Below, one piece after another: positions 26,601 through 34,994 of a stretch of DNA of 64,000 nt. Each line of letters begins with the position of its first letter. The first letter of the stretch is position 1. Source of the stretch: JBBSJZ01 sp041751935. Lineage in GTDB: Bacteria > Planctomycetota > Planctomycetia > Pirellulales > Pirellulaceae. Position numbers and translations under genes: made by a program. The DNA lies in the NCBI GenBank assembly GCA_041751935.1, contig JBGSIA010000031.1, positions 85,049 to 149,048 on the forward strand, written 5' to 3'. The notes under the pieces are model-generated. The model had not been told where the DNA came from, searched no databases, and saw only the letters and a program-made list of their open reading frames with translations.

Positions 26601-28288
26601 AAGTCAAATCGGTCTATGAAAGCCTTATGCAAGATCTGGGGCTAAGCCCGAATGACGTCCCCTTACTCGCTGGCGAGATGGTTCACGCGGATCAGGGTGG
26701 ACGATGTGCCTCGCATAACGAAATCCTGGCGTTACTGCCGCAAACCATCACGACCGCTCATGTGATCTCATCCGCCGGTTGCACTACCGACGATAAGCTG
26801 CACTTCAATTCGGAAGGGTCTCGCGAATTTGGAAAGCGTTATGCCGAAAAAATGCTGGCGTTGCTGCAATCGGAAACGCCGAAAGCTGACGAAGGCATTG
26901 GCGGAACGTGGCACACTCGCTTTGAAACTCCGTTTGGAATTCAAACCTATCACTTTCACTTCTCGGTTAGCGACAACGAAGGTGCCTCGGCCACAGCGGA
27001 AGTGGAGACTGGGGACGAAAAACGCGACATTCAGTTTACGGAAGTGAAGGTCGAGTCGGACATGATCTCGTTCGCCGAACTCCGCCAGTTCGGTGAGCGG
27101 GAGTTGCGCATCGACTACGCCGGCAAGCTAGACGGGCGGAATCTCGAATTGACCCGTTCCTTTGGCAATCAGGGCGGTCAGGAAGCGACTGCGACGCGCG
27201 AGCTACCCGCAGCATTGCCGGAGCCCGATCCAGCACCAGTTGTCGACGTCCAGATCGACCGAGTGATCAAGGAGGCTTTCACAGATTCGTTTCTTATTGG
27301 CATGGCCGGCGATGTGCCAGCGCGATACTCCGCGGAAGAACTTGAACTCGCGGCAGAGCACTTTGGCGCCGTCACTCCCGAGAACTGCATGAAGCCGGAA
27401 CGAGTTCATCCAGAGGAAGACCGGTGGTTGTTCGAGCAAGGCGACGCGTTGGTCGTATGGGCAGAGCAAAATAAGATGACTGCACACGGTCACACACTCG
27501 TTTGGCACCAGCAGACGCCCGGTTGGTTTTTCAGCGGTAACGACAAGGATGTGATTAAGCAGCGGATGAAGGACCACATCGAAACGTTGGTCGGTCGTTA
27601 CAAGGGTAAACTTCAAAGTTGGGACGTCGTCAACGAAGCGATCAGTGATGGTGGTGATGAGCAATCGGCAAAGACCGAAAATTTGCGTGATTCCAAGTGG
27701 ATGCAATCGCTCGGCCCGGAATTCCTGACACTCGCGTTTCAGTTCGCTCACGCGGCGGATCCCGAAGCGGTTCTGTATTACAACGACTACAGCATCGAGT
27801 CGGGACCAAAACACGAAAGCTCGATGGTCCTGCTGAAACGATTGCTTGCCGACGGAGCACCCGTTCACGCGGTTGGCATCCAAGGTCACTGGCGCAGCGG
27901 CGGCGTCCCGTTTGACGATATTGAAAAAGCGATTACTGATTACGCTTCGCTGGGATTGAAAGTCAGCATCACCGAGTTGGACGTTACCATTCGCGGCGCA
28001 TCAGGCGGACAATTTGGGGGTCGTTTTGGTGGTCGTCGTGGTCGCACCAGCACACCGCCTTCGATCGACGACTTGAACGCTCAAGCCGACGATTATGCGA
28101 AGCTGTTTGAGATCTTCAAGAAGCACGAGAACGCGATCGAGCGAGTGACGTTCTGGGGCTTGAACGATCGTCGCACGTGGCGTTGGGGCCAGCATCCGTT
28201 GTTGTTCGACGCAAGCAACAATCCAAAGCCAGCTTATGCTGCAATCGTGAACGATTCGAAAGAAGTCGAATCGAAGGAGTCGCCATGA
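23663..28288 (+). CDS. Modular CE1-CE1-SASA-GH10 xylan-degrading enzyme
   Basis: A 1541-residue secreted protein with signal peptide (LPLILLGLLQIAGLAVQAQ). Domains in order: CE1/esterase-D-like esterase at about 65-300 (GLSMGG, Ser200); an E-set domain at about 345-435; a second CE1 esterase at about 445-680 (GLSMGS, Ser571); a beta domain at about 685-775; an SGNH/SASA carbohydrate-esterase domain at about 810-1070 (FGQSNMDSGG, Ser830; HQGESN); a second copy of the beta domain at about 1080-1180; and GH10 xylanase at about 1205-1535, with acid/base Glu1325 in WDVVNEA and nucleophile Glu1438 in ITELDV. Predicted to strip acetyl and feruloyl groups and cut xylan. Start ATG at 23663. Confidence 0.92.
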   Translation: MEKLLPLILLGLLQIAGLAVQAQEQNPEQPRQGRRGGGFGGPIELGPDDKQTYPDPVDSIVEKREEIPHGELEMIQYESTTVGTTRKMNVYTPPGYSSEKKYPVLYLLHGIGGDETEWQRFATPDALFDNLIADEKAVPMIVVMPNGRAQKNDRAEGNVMASAPAFAVFEKDLLDDVIPTIESRYSVQADREHRALAGLSMGGGQSLNFGLTNLDTFAWVGGFSSAPNTKAPEELVADPKKTKEQIELLWLSCGNKDGLIGISQRLQRYLKANDVPHIWNVDSHGHDPTHWRNNLYHFAQLLFQESSAGKVQATEAKDAPQSSTTLEGIKDDFKPASTNQPGKDYPQVNSQGRIKFRVVAPDAKSVATTFRESTEFVKGDDGAWIGYSRPLDQGFHYYELIIDGANVPDPNSKYYFGAMRWGSGIEIPADDREFYELKHVLHGQVREVFFHSESTGAERRAFVYTPPGYDADQETRYPVLYLQHGWGENEYGWSVQGHASLIMDNLIAEGKTKPFIIAMTYGMTNEVRMGGMRNFDIKDFETVLVNELVPYVDKHFRTLTDQPNRAMAGLSMGSMETKSITLRNLDKFSHIGLFSGATISKEDVESTDGFADKVKLVFVSYGSKEAEGGRTRRGGDPADTVKQLKELGINAHYYLSPDTAHEWQSWRRSLKEFAPMLFQPEDKLSGTWNVDFDTQIGVQKYVMTFDKQDGQLVAKAKADLDGRVRDIEFVDVQLQDDVISFVENLNFGGNEIRIVYTGKIVGDSLEFQRKVGDFASEEATAERADAVDKLMSENANASLNAAPSTEHQQAVSMADSVDPNFHIYLCFGQSNMDSGGTMNDADRDVPERLLVMADFDKADRGWQKGQWYQAVPPLAARGRGICMVDSFGKNMVNALPNDVRVGIIKVSVPGCKIELFQKDAFQSYIEGEPDWMKNMVRSYDGNPYKYLVGLAKEAQKHGVIKGILLHQGESNTGDKQWPSKVKSVYESLMQDLGLSPNDVPLLAGEMVHADQGGRCASHNEILALLPQTITTAHVISSAGCTTDDKLHFNSEGSREFGKRYAEKMLALLQSETPKADEGIGGTWHTRFETPFGIQTYHFHFSVSDNEGASATAEVETGDEKRDIQFTEVKVESDMISFAELRQFGERELRIDYAGKLDGRNLELTRSFGNQGGQEATATRELPAALPEPDPAPVVDVQIDRVIKEAFTDSFLIGMAGDVPARYSAEELELAAEHFGAVTPENCMKPERVHPEEDRWLFEQGDALVVWAEQNKMTAHGHTLVWHQQTPGWFFSGNDKDVIKQRMKDHIETLVGRYKGKLQSWDVVNEAISDGGDEQSAKTENLRDSKWMQSLGPEFLTLAFQFAHAADPEAVLYYNDYSIESGPKHESSMVLLKRLLADGAPVHAVGIQGHWRSGGVPFDDIEKAITDYASLGLKVSITELDVTIRGASGGQFGGRFGGRRGRTSTPPSIDDLNAQADDYAKLFEIFKKHENAIERVTFWGLNDRRTWRWGQHPLLFDASNNPKPAYAAIVNDSKEVESKESP

Positions 28289-28347
28289 CCAACCTCGACG
28301 TCGGCCGTGGCGGAACCTACCGGCAACCGCACGGCGGTGCACTGTAA
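28285..28347 (+). CDS. 20-codon micro-ORF overlapping the GH10 stop
   Basis: ATG at 28285 overlaps the GH10 stop as ATGA, with AAGGAG six bases upstream, an ideal Shine-Dalgarno. The ORF encodes only 20 residues (MTNLDVGRGGTYRQPHGGAL). It could be a coupled leader or micro-peptide, or the start of a downstream gene that was lost. No homology recognised; purely sequence-based and low confidence. Confidence 0.2.
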   Translation: MTNLDVGRGGTYRQPHGGAL

Positions 28348-28456
28348 GATGTCATTGCATTAAACACTCTCAACTTCGATTGTTACTGATCCACGTCAAC
28401 TCTGTCAAAAACCCGATGACAGAAACGGATCGAGCGAACCTGGCAATAGTTAGGTA

Positions 28457-29176
28457 TCAAGCGATGCACATCATGTAGAAGCCCAGCGAGCCTACGGCGG
28501 ACACATGCATGACGAACAGCAAGTAGGCGATTGTTCGCTTCGGACCGAGGCGAATCGTCCACATGCCAATCACAATTTCGAGTGCGGTTAGTAAAAACGC
28601 CAGCCATTGTGACTCTTGGATGTGTTGTCCGAACATTTGACTCAGCCATGCCGCCGGAAGAAAGGCTGGCATTCCAGCAACCATGGCAACTAGCGCTGGC
28701 AAGACGCGGTCGAGTTCTCCGTACCCGACCAACCAGGAGTACGGCAAGATCATGCATGCAACCAGTGCAGCTGCGGCCACGCGATGCTGTGGGTTTCTTA
28801 CGCAGAATGCAATCAAGTATGCAAACGCACCGCCGCAAACGATCCCACTTACCAAGAGTGGGAGCTTGGCGAAAAATGGAATCGCGACTGCAAAACCCGT
28901 GGTGAGTATCAGCAACGTGCGAACGGAGAATCGTATTGGAGTCCAGCGTGCGTCGCATGACGGATTGGCCTTGATCGGTAACCACGGCAGAGCCATGCAG
29001 AACGCCGCAGAAGCAATCGCGGACCATAGCGGCACCGTCCACAGCAGCGGCGAAGGACGGCTCTGGTTCGAGCCCGTCCAAGCGTAGAACGCAGGGATGA
29101 ACCAGCCAACCAGTAGGCTCACCGCGATGAATAACGGGAAGAGTGGAATTCGCGATGATAGCTTGGAAAGGTTCAT
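28457..29176 (-). CDS. Polytopic membrane protein, unknown function
   Basis: About 239 residues with seven or eight hydrophobic segments, for example FPLFIAVSLLVGWFIPAFYAW, SVRTLLILTTGFAVAIPFF, LLVSGIVCGGAFAYLIAFCV and TIAYLLFVMHVSAVGSLGFY. The frame is open to 29245, but ATG at 29176 is preferred because it starts directly before the first TM; the extra 23 residues are charged and lack hydrophobicity. The RFSVRTLLILTT segment resembles a motif frequent in planctomycete membrane proteins. No catalytic motif visible. It is convergent with the GH10 gene. Confidence 0.7.
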   Translation of the reverse strand: MNLSKLSSRIPLFPLFIAVSLLVGWFIPAFYAWTGSNQSRPSPLLWTVPLWSAIASAAFCMALPWLPIKANPSCDARWTPIRFSVRTLLILTTGFAVAIPFFAKLPLLVSGIVCGGAFAYLIAFCVRNPQHRVAAAALVACMILPYSWLVGYGELDRVLPALVAMVAGMPAFLPAAWLSQMFGQHIQESQWLAFLLTALEIVIGMWTIRLGPKRTIAYLLFVMHVSAVGSLGFYMMCIA

Positions 29177-29478
29177 ACTTTTTCGAGAGCCTGTTCCTGC
29201 TCTCTCATTGCGCCCTTTCGAATAAATATTGAGCGACTTACGCAATGTGCCAACATGGACTTACGTCGGTGGAAAGAATCTCCCATGGATGGTGCCATTA
29301 AGCATTCGGCCCACCGCGAACGACGCTCCACCCGCCGTGCCATGCTGCTGGAAAAAAACAACTTCGTCCCTTAATGGAAAGTGGCAATTGGACTTGCGTT
29401 ATGCGAATGGGAAATGCGATACGCCATGTCAAGTTGTATTTGATACTTCGCGTTCAGTTTCACATGGAGATTCGTCTG

Positions 29479-29913
29479 ATGCGTCTTGCTCCTGCCACCG
29501 TGGCGGTGACGATGGTTCTCGCCTTAATGATATCGATAACGACGGCAGTTTCGTCGGCCCAAGCACAATCGGCGGCGCCGCAAAGTGCGTTGGCTAAAGC
29601 TGGTCATGCAATGAATCCCATGAATTGGAGCATGCCCAAGGTCAATTTCTTGAGTAAGCCCGAGCCACCAAGAATTACCAAGAAGGAGTCGAGTGTCTTT
29701 TCGACGGTTTCCAAGAAAACGGCGAGCGGTTGGAATCGAACCAAGAACGCGCTCAATCCCAGCAATCTGTTTCCTTCAAAACCCAAAACGGCGGCGTCAG
29801 AGAAGAAATCGCCAGGGTTCTTTTCGTCAATGTTTCAGCCCAAGCCACAGGCGCCGCAGCAGGTAACGACCGTCAATGACTTCCTTTCGCTGCCCCGAGC
29901 GGGAACGAAATAG
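29479..29913 (+). CDS. Small secreted planctomycete protein
   Basis: A basic exported protein of about 144 residues. Start ATG at 29479 (GGAGA 8 nt upstream) gives a signal peptide, MRLAPATVAVTMVLALMIS, ending near SSAQAQS; ATG at 29464 is an alternative, and the frame is open from 29374. The mature part is rich in Lys, Ser and Pro with recurring short phrases (KVNFLSKPEPP, FPSKPKTAASEKKS, FSSMFQPKPQAPQ) and ends VNDFLSLPRAGTK. No family function is known to me; probably an envelope-associated disordered protein. Confidence 0.65.
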   Translation: MRLAPATVAVTMVLALMISITTAVSSAQAQSAAPQSALAKAGHAMNPMNWSMPKVNFLSKPEPPRITKKESSVFSTVSKKTASGWNRTKNALNPSNLFPSKPKTAASEKKSPGFFSSMFQPKPQAPQQVTTVNDFLSLPRAGTK

Positions 29914-30025
29914 CACACAGACTTGGCGACGTGATGGGGATGGAAAGCCTGCGAGATGACCGCTAACATGGAGGTTCATCTGGAATCCAACAGCTTTTCG
30001 ATCCCCACATCACGGCGTACCGTCT

Positions 30026-30970
30026 ATGTCCACGCAGGAAGCGTTTGAAACCTCACGTTTGCTGCAAGAGAACGTCGGGCGAGTCATGTTGGGCAAGCCC
30101 GAGTTGGTGCAATTGTTGGTCGTTTCGCTGCTGGCTGAAGAGCACGTCTTGATGGAGGACGTGCCCGGTGTCGGAAAGACGCTGGCTGCAAAGGCCTTGG
30201 CGTTGAGCATTGAGGGCCGTTTCTCGCGACTACAATTCACGCCAGATTTGCTCCCGAGCGACATTACCGGCAGCAATATTTATCGCAGCGACACGCGAGA
30301 GTTCGAGTTCAGTGCGGGACCGATTTTCGCCAACGTGGTGCTGGCCGACGAGATCAACCGAGCCCCGCCGAGGACCCAGTCGGCGCTGTTAGAAGCGATG
30401 AGTGAGGGACAAGTCACAAGCGATGGTCGGACGCTGGCTTTACCCGAGCCGTTCATTGTGGTGGCGACACAGAATCCGTTTGAGTTCGAAGGCACTTACG
30501 CATTGCCTGAGAGCCAGCTCGACCGATTCTTGTTGCGAACATCGATCGGCTATCCAAGTCGCGAGATCGAGCGACAGGTTCTGTCAACGCATCGTCAGGG
30601 CGAACCGGTTGATCACTTGAAGCCTGTCGTCACGACGGAAGCGATTCGGTATGCCCAAGCGGCGACGCGTGACGTCAAGGTCGATGAGTCGCTTGTTGAT
30701 TACATGATCGATATTGTCGAGGCGACTCGCTCGCACGACGCATTTCAAGTTGGCGTCAGCACGCGGGGAGCACTCAGTTATTACCGTGGTTGCCAGGCAC
30801 GAGCGATCACTGAGAATCGCGACTTCGTAACGCCAGACGATATCAAGCGGTTAGCCGTTCCGATTCTTTCGCATCGCGTTCTACCTGAAGGCGTCTTTCA
30901 AGGTGCCAGTCGACAAACGGTTGAGCAGCAGGTTGCGGATCTGGTGGAACAGATACCGGTTCCCGTGTGA
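30026..30970 (+). CDS. MoxR-family AAA+ ATPase
   Basis: A 314-residue MoxR AAA+ ATPase. Walker A DVPGVGKT, Walker B VVLADEINRAPPRTQSALLEAM, and the sensor/finger segments VATQNPFEFEGTYALPE and LDRFLLR are all intact. MoxR proteins act as chaperones for metal-cofactor insertion or envelope complexes, normally with DUF58 and transglutaminase partners, as here. It is the first gene of a four-gene run; its TGA lies inside GTGTGA, which also provides the next gene's GTG. Confidence 0.95.
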   Translation: MSTQEAFETSRLLQENVGRVMLGKPELVQLLVVSLLAEEHVLMEDVPGVGKTLAAKALALSIEGRFSRLQFTPDLLPSDITGSNIYRSDTREFEFSAGPIFANVVLADEINRAPPRTQSALLEAMSEGQVTSDGRTLALPEPFIVVATQNPFEFEGTYALPESQLDRFLLRTSIGYPSREIERQVLSTHRQGEPVDHLKPVVTTEAIRYAQAATRDVKVDESLVDYMIDIVEATRSHDAFQVGVSTRGALSYYRGCQARAITENRDFVTPDDIKRLAVPILSHRVLPEGVFQGASRQTVEQQVADLVEQIPVPV

Positions 30971-32328
30971 GAAACCAGGTGACCCAAGAATTGATTGTGA
31001 CTCCAGACACTGCCACAGCTCAACGAAAAGCCGATCCCATGACGGCTGCTCACACTACGGCAACTCATAGCGGTGTGCAACGTGAACGTCGAAAGCAGCG
31101 GCTCACGCGTTTGGGATCACACGTTATCTTCGTGGGCACGTTCGCGATCCTTGGCGGTTCGCTTCGCGGTTTTAATCTGTTGTTAGTAATCGCAGCGATC
31201 GTTGTAGCGACGATGATTCTGCAATGGCGGTTCGTGCGTCGCGGGATCGAAGCGGTGTCGCTGTCGCGGCGGTTACCCAACTGGGCGTTTGCTGGTACGC
31301 CGGTGCGAGTGCGATTTCAAATGCGGAACCTGAGCCAATACGTGCCGTTGGCGATGCTGCGGATCGAGGACCGATTGATGGAACACAACACAGGACAAAC
31401 CTGTGATGCCGTATGCGGGACTGCAGTGGTCTCGCCGGGCACTACGGTTTCGCCGCACTACGAATGTGTTTTTTCTAGGCGGGGCCGATATGTATTTGGG
31501 CCGATGAGTCTGTCGACATCGTTTCCGTTCGGATTGATCCAATCACAATTGGAGGTGGCGGATAAAGAAGTGCTGTACGTTTATCCGGCGCTAGTGCAAC
31601 TGAATCGCTCGTGGCAGCGAGAATTGATACATCGACATGGTGGTTCAGCCGCAACGGCGCGTCGTAGTGGTTCCAGCGAAGGTGATTTTTTCGGTTTGCG
31701 AGATTGGCAAATGGGCGACAATCGCCGCTGGATACATTGGCGAACCACCGCGCGGACTGAACATCCGGTGGTTAGGCAGTTTGAACAACAGCGGAGGTTC
31801 GATACCTGTATCCTCGTTGACGCATATCAACCTTCCGCCACGGCGTCGTCCGGGTCTCAGCTCAGCGAGGCGTCGAGTGCAGAGTCCGAAGCCGTTGAGC
31901 TGGCGATTCGTTTGGCGGCAACGATTGTGACCCAGCTTGTAGGTGGCACCAACCGCATCGTGCTCGCAGTTGCTGGCACCGCGTCCGATGCGGTACTTGG
32001 TCGAGGTGGCGGCGAGGGACAACATCGCATGTTACGGATGCTCGCTGAACTGGCGCCGGCAAGTCAACCGGTGTGCGCCGCAGCGGCGGTCAAAGCGATG
32101 CGAATTGTCGGTTATAGTCAGGACTTGTTGGTGATCAGTTCTCGTTCGCTCAATGACGCCATGCTGCAACAACCTGAGATTGTAAAAACGATACAGCCAT
32201 GGAGTCGCCGGGCACGCATGCACTGGATCAACACAAGTGATCCAGCGATTGATCGAGTTGTCGACTTAAACGTCACCAGATTTGGCTCGGATGCCAGCAA
32301 AACGGCGACTGCCACGAGCAGGGAATAA
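30967..32328 (+). CDS. DUF58 domain protein
   Basis: A 453-residue DUF58 protein. Two N-terminal TMs (SHVIFVGTFAILGGSLRGFN and LLLVIAAIVVATMIL) are followed by a beta domain and the DUF58 signature GDFFGLRDWQMGDNRRWIHW, then a VWA-like region with FDTCILVDAYQ. GTG at 30967 overlaps the MoxR stop by 4 nt; the ATG at 31039 (MTAAHTTATHS) is another possible start. It works with the neighbouring MoxR ATPase in the family's usual partnership. Confidence 0.9.
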   Translation: MRNQVTQELIVTPDTATAQRKADPMTAAHTTATHSGVQRERRKQRLTRLGSHVIFVGTFAILGGSLRGFNLLLVIAAIVVATMILQWRFVRRGIEAVSLSRRLPNWAFAGTPVRVRFQMRNLSQYVPLAMLRIEDRLMEHNTGQTCDAVCGTAVVSPGTTVSPHYECVFSRRGRYVFGPMSLSTSFPFGLIQSQLEVADKEVLYVYPALVQLNRSWQRELIHRHGGSAATARRSGSSEGDFFGLRDWQMGDNRRWIHWRTTARTEHPVVRQFEQQRRFDTCILVDAYQPSATASSGSQLSEASSAESEAVELAIRLAATIVTQLVGGTNRIVLAVAGTASDAVLGRGGGEGQHRMLRMLAELAPASQPVCAAAAVKAMRIVGYSQDLLVISSRSLNDAMLQQPEIVKTIQPWSRRARMHWINTSDPAIDRVVDLNVTRFGSDASKTATATSRE

Positions 32329-32330
32329 GT

Positions 32331-34994
32331 ATGTCGATCGTACAAAAGCATTCCGATTCACTGGGGCAAGCCGACGTGCACGGCATGTCCGATGCGGCAG
32401 CATCGGGGTCGATGTCCATCAGTGGCGAAGCGAATTCGAGTATTCTGCCGGCGCGTCGCGATGTTGAGAACCGGCTGAAACTTGTGATGGCGATTCAGTG
32501 CTGTCTGGGCGGCCTGGTTCTTGCTAGCGGACAGGGAACAGAGTTGATTCCAGTGGTGGCGATTTTCTTCGCTGTCTTCGGATACCTGTTCGTCGATCTG
32601 ATGAAGCTGTTTGCGCTGCCTCCGCTCGCCGCGTACACGGTGATGACGCTGGCGGGCATCTACAGTTTTGGTCAGTTCTGGGATACTGAATCGCATGGCC
32701 AGCCACAGATGATTGCCGTCGGCGAGTTGCTAGTGTTCGTGCAGTCGGTATTGATGCTCCAGGAAAAGTCGCACCGAATCTTCGAGCAACTGGTTGTGTT
32801 TTCGCTGTTGGAGCTGGTTGTCGCAGCCGTGTTCAACAACGCGATCTACTATGGATTGTTGCTTGTACCGATGTCCTTGTTAGCAGTTTATTCTTTGTGT
32901 TTGATGTCCGCGTTGCAATCGTGGGAAGGCGTGCGAGCAGTGCGACCGGTTGTCGATTCGCCACTGAAGAAAAAGCTGTCATCCACGCAAGCAGTCTCTG
33001 GTTCCATGCTGACTTGGTCGCCCACCACGGCACAAGCGTATGCAGCAAACGCGTTGCGGTATCCGCGATTGGCACTGTTGATGTTGTGTCCGTCGATCAT
33101 TCTCGTGGGGCTGATATTCTTTTACGCGTTGCCACGGATTGGCGAGGCAAGGCGGATGGATTCGGCTGGTCAAGCCTTGGTTGGATTCTCCGATCACATG
33201 CACCTGAGTCAGCTGGGGCAAGTGCTGCAGAATCCGACGCCGGCGTTGCGAGTAACTTTGACTCGTCGTGGAACAATTCGGCCGTATATGGTCAACGAGG
33301 GCATCTATTTGCGAGGCCGAGTATTCGAACAGTACAACTCATCGGGCGGAGCGTACGATCGCTATTCAACTTGGGATTCGCTTCCTTATCAAATGTTTCT
33401 GGGGATAAAAACGGTGCCCTCGCCGTACCGAGAAAACGATCCCTCACGCCAAAGCGGGTACGACGACGTCGAAGTTGACGTTGTGTGTGAACCAATGCAA
33501 TCCGGATCTCTATTCGCAATTCCACCGTACTTTCACGAAGGCAATTCCGCGGGTTTGGTTCACGTTTTGGATGCGTGGACGATTCAGCGTCGTAATGCCA
33601 GGCAATGGTCGCACCCGAAAATTTCGTACTCACTGGGAACCACAGCTTTTTATCGTGGACATCAAAATCGATTGCTTTCGATGTACTCGCATGAACTTCA
33701 GGAACTGGCGCAGTACTCGGAAGATCGAGGCATGGATGTAGAGATCCAGCGTCGAAACGCGATCGCGGATTTGGAGAAGCGGCGAGAAGCGTACTTAGAT
33801 GCAACACGGCGATTTGATGCGAACGAACAACCCACTGCGACAGATTTGGCGGAGCAAGTCGTCTCGCAAATACCTCACAACAAGCGAAATCCATATGAAA
33901 TTGCTGCGGCCATGGAGCGGTATCTTCGAGACTCTCCCGAATTTTCCTACACGTTGAATCTGGATGCGAAACGGATACCTGGAATGGAGCAAACGGAACA
34001 GTTTTTGGCGGTTGATCGCAAGGGACACTGTCAATACTTTGCCTCGGGACTAGCGATGATGTTGCGTAGCCAAGGGCTGCCGACACGAATCGTCGCTGGC
34101 TACCACACCGACGAGTTCAATGAGTACGGCGGCTACTTCGTGGCTCGCCAATTGCACGCACATGTATGGGTCGAGGCTTTGGTACCAGCGGACTCGCTGC
34201 CCGAGGCCAGTGTGCCAGGCGAACTGAATACTGGTGGGCAACTTGCGGATGACCACTACTGGTTGCGGTTGGACCCAACGCCGACAGCCGGTCGTGAGAA
34301 TTTGCGATCATCCGAACGTGTCGGCCAAGTCATGGATCTCGCGAAGAACATGTGGGACGAGTATGTCGTCGACATGGATGCGAATCGCCAAGACAAGGCA
34401 TTACTGGGCGCGCGTGGGATGACACCAATGAGCGAATCGTACAGTTCGTTGATCAAATGGATGCAGTTACAGATTGATCGCATTCGTAACGGTGAACTTG
34501 GTGGTGGGTCGTTGGCCGACAATAAGTTCTTTTCACTCCCGGGAGTTCTGTTAGGAATTACATTGGTCATGTTCACAACCGTTGCGATACGGTATCGCTT
34601 TCCGACCTGGCTGCGTCGATCGGCTGTTAGTACTAGCTCCGCACACGTGGCGGAACCAAGTATTCCGTTCTTTGCCGAGGCACTGCAACAAGTCGGTCGC
34701 TTGGGACTGCATCGTCGCGCTGGCCAAACGCCACTGGAGTTTACTGCCCAAGCGACCGGAGCCGGAAAGCGAAATTTGACAATTGGCGATGCCGGGCAAA
34801 TACTCGACGCTTCGCTCGCTCGACCTCTGGCATTGCTTACACAAGCTTTTTACCGTTATCGATTTGGCTTGTCAGAAGTTGAAAAGCTTGCGGCGATCGA
34901 AGACAACGAGCTGGTATTGGAACCAGAGATTCGACAAGCACTGACGGATATTCGTACCAGCGTCGACCGATTGACGGAAGGAAAACTATCATGA
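32331..34994 (+). CDS. TgpA-type membrane transglutaminase-like protein
   Basis: An 887-residue protein: N-terminal run of hydrophobic helices (residues about 45-260, DUF3488-like), a large extracytoplasmic transglutaminase-core domain at about 520-670, one TM near 740 (LPGVLLGITLVMFTTVAIRY), and a C-terminal DUF4129-like cytoplasmic part. The catalytic triad is visible: Cys in KGHCQYFASGLAMMLR, His in LHAHVWVEA and Asp in LRLDPTPTAG. TgpA-like enzymes are linked to peptide cross-linking or processing in the envelope. It follows the DUF58 gene by 2 nt and overlaps cmk by 4 nt. Confidence 0.92.
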   Translation: MSIVQKHSDSLGQADVHGMSDAAASGSMSISGEANSSILPARRDVENRLKLVMAIQCCLGGLVLASGQGTELIPVVAIFFAVFGYLFVDLMKLFALPPLAAYTVMTLAGIYSFGQFWDTESHGQPQMIAVGELLVFVQSVLMLQEKSHRIFEQLVVFSLLELVVAAVFNNAIYYGLLLVPMSLLAVYSLCLMSALQSWEGVRAVRPVVDSPLKKKLSSTQAVSGSMLTWSPTTAQAYAANALRYPRLALLMLCPSIILVGLIFFYALPRIGEARRMDSAGQALVGFSDHMHLSQLGQVLQNPTPALRVTLTRRGTIRPYMVNEGIYLRGRVFEQYNSSGGAYDRYSTWDSLPYQMFLGIKTVPSPYRENDPSRQSGYDDVEVDVVCEPMQSGSLFAIPPYFHEGNSAGLVHVLDAWTIQRRNARQWSHPKISYSLGTTAFYRGHQNRLLSMYSHELQELAQYSEDRGMDVEIQRRNAIADLEKRREAYLDATRRFDANEQPTATDLAEQVVSQIPHNKRNPYEIAAAMERYLRDSPEFSYTLNLDAKRIPGMEQTEQFLAVDRKGHCQYFASGLAMMLRSQGLPTRIVAGYHTDEFNEYGGYFVARQLHAHVWVEALVPADSLPEASVPGELNTGGQLADDHYWLRLDPTPTAGRENLRSSERVGQVMDLAKNMWDEYVVDMDANRQDKALLGARGMTPMSESYSSLIKWMQLQIDRIRNGELGGGSLADNKFFSLPGVLLGITLVMFTTVAIRYRFPTWLRRSAVSTSSAHVAEPSIPFFAEALQQVGRLGLHRRAGQTPLEFTAQATGAGKRNLTIGDAGQILDASLARPLALLTQAFYRYRFGLSEVEKLAAIEDNELVLEPEIRQALTDIRTSVDRLTEGKLS

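Noticed and set aside
27203..27889. 228-codon minus-strand frame inside the GH10 domain
   Set aside because: Shadow of the xylanase coding sequence, no homology.
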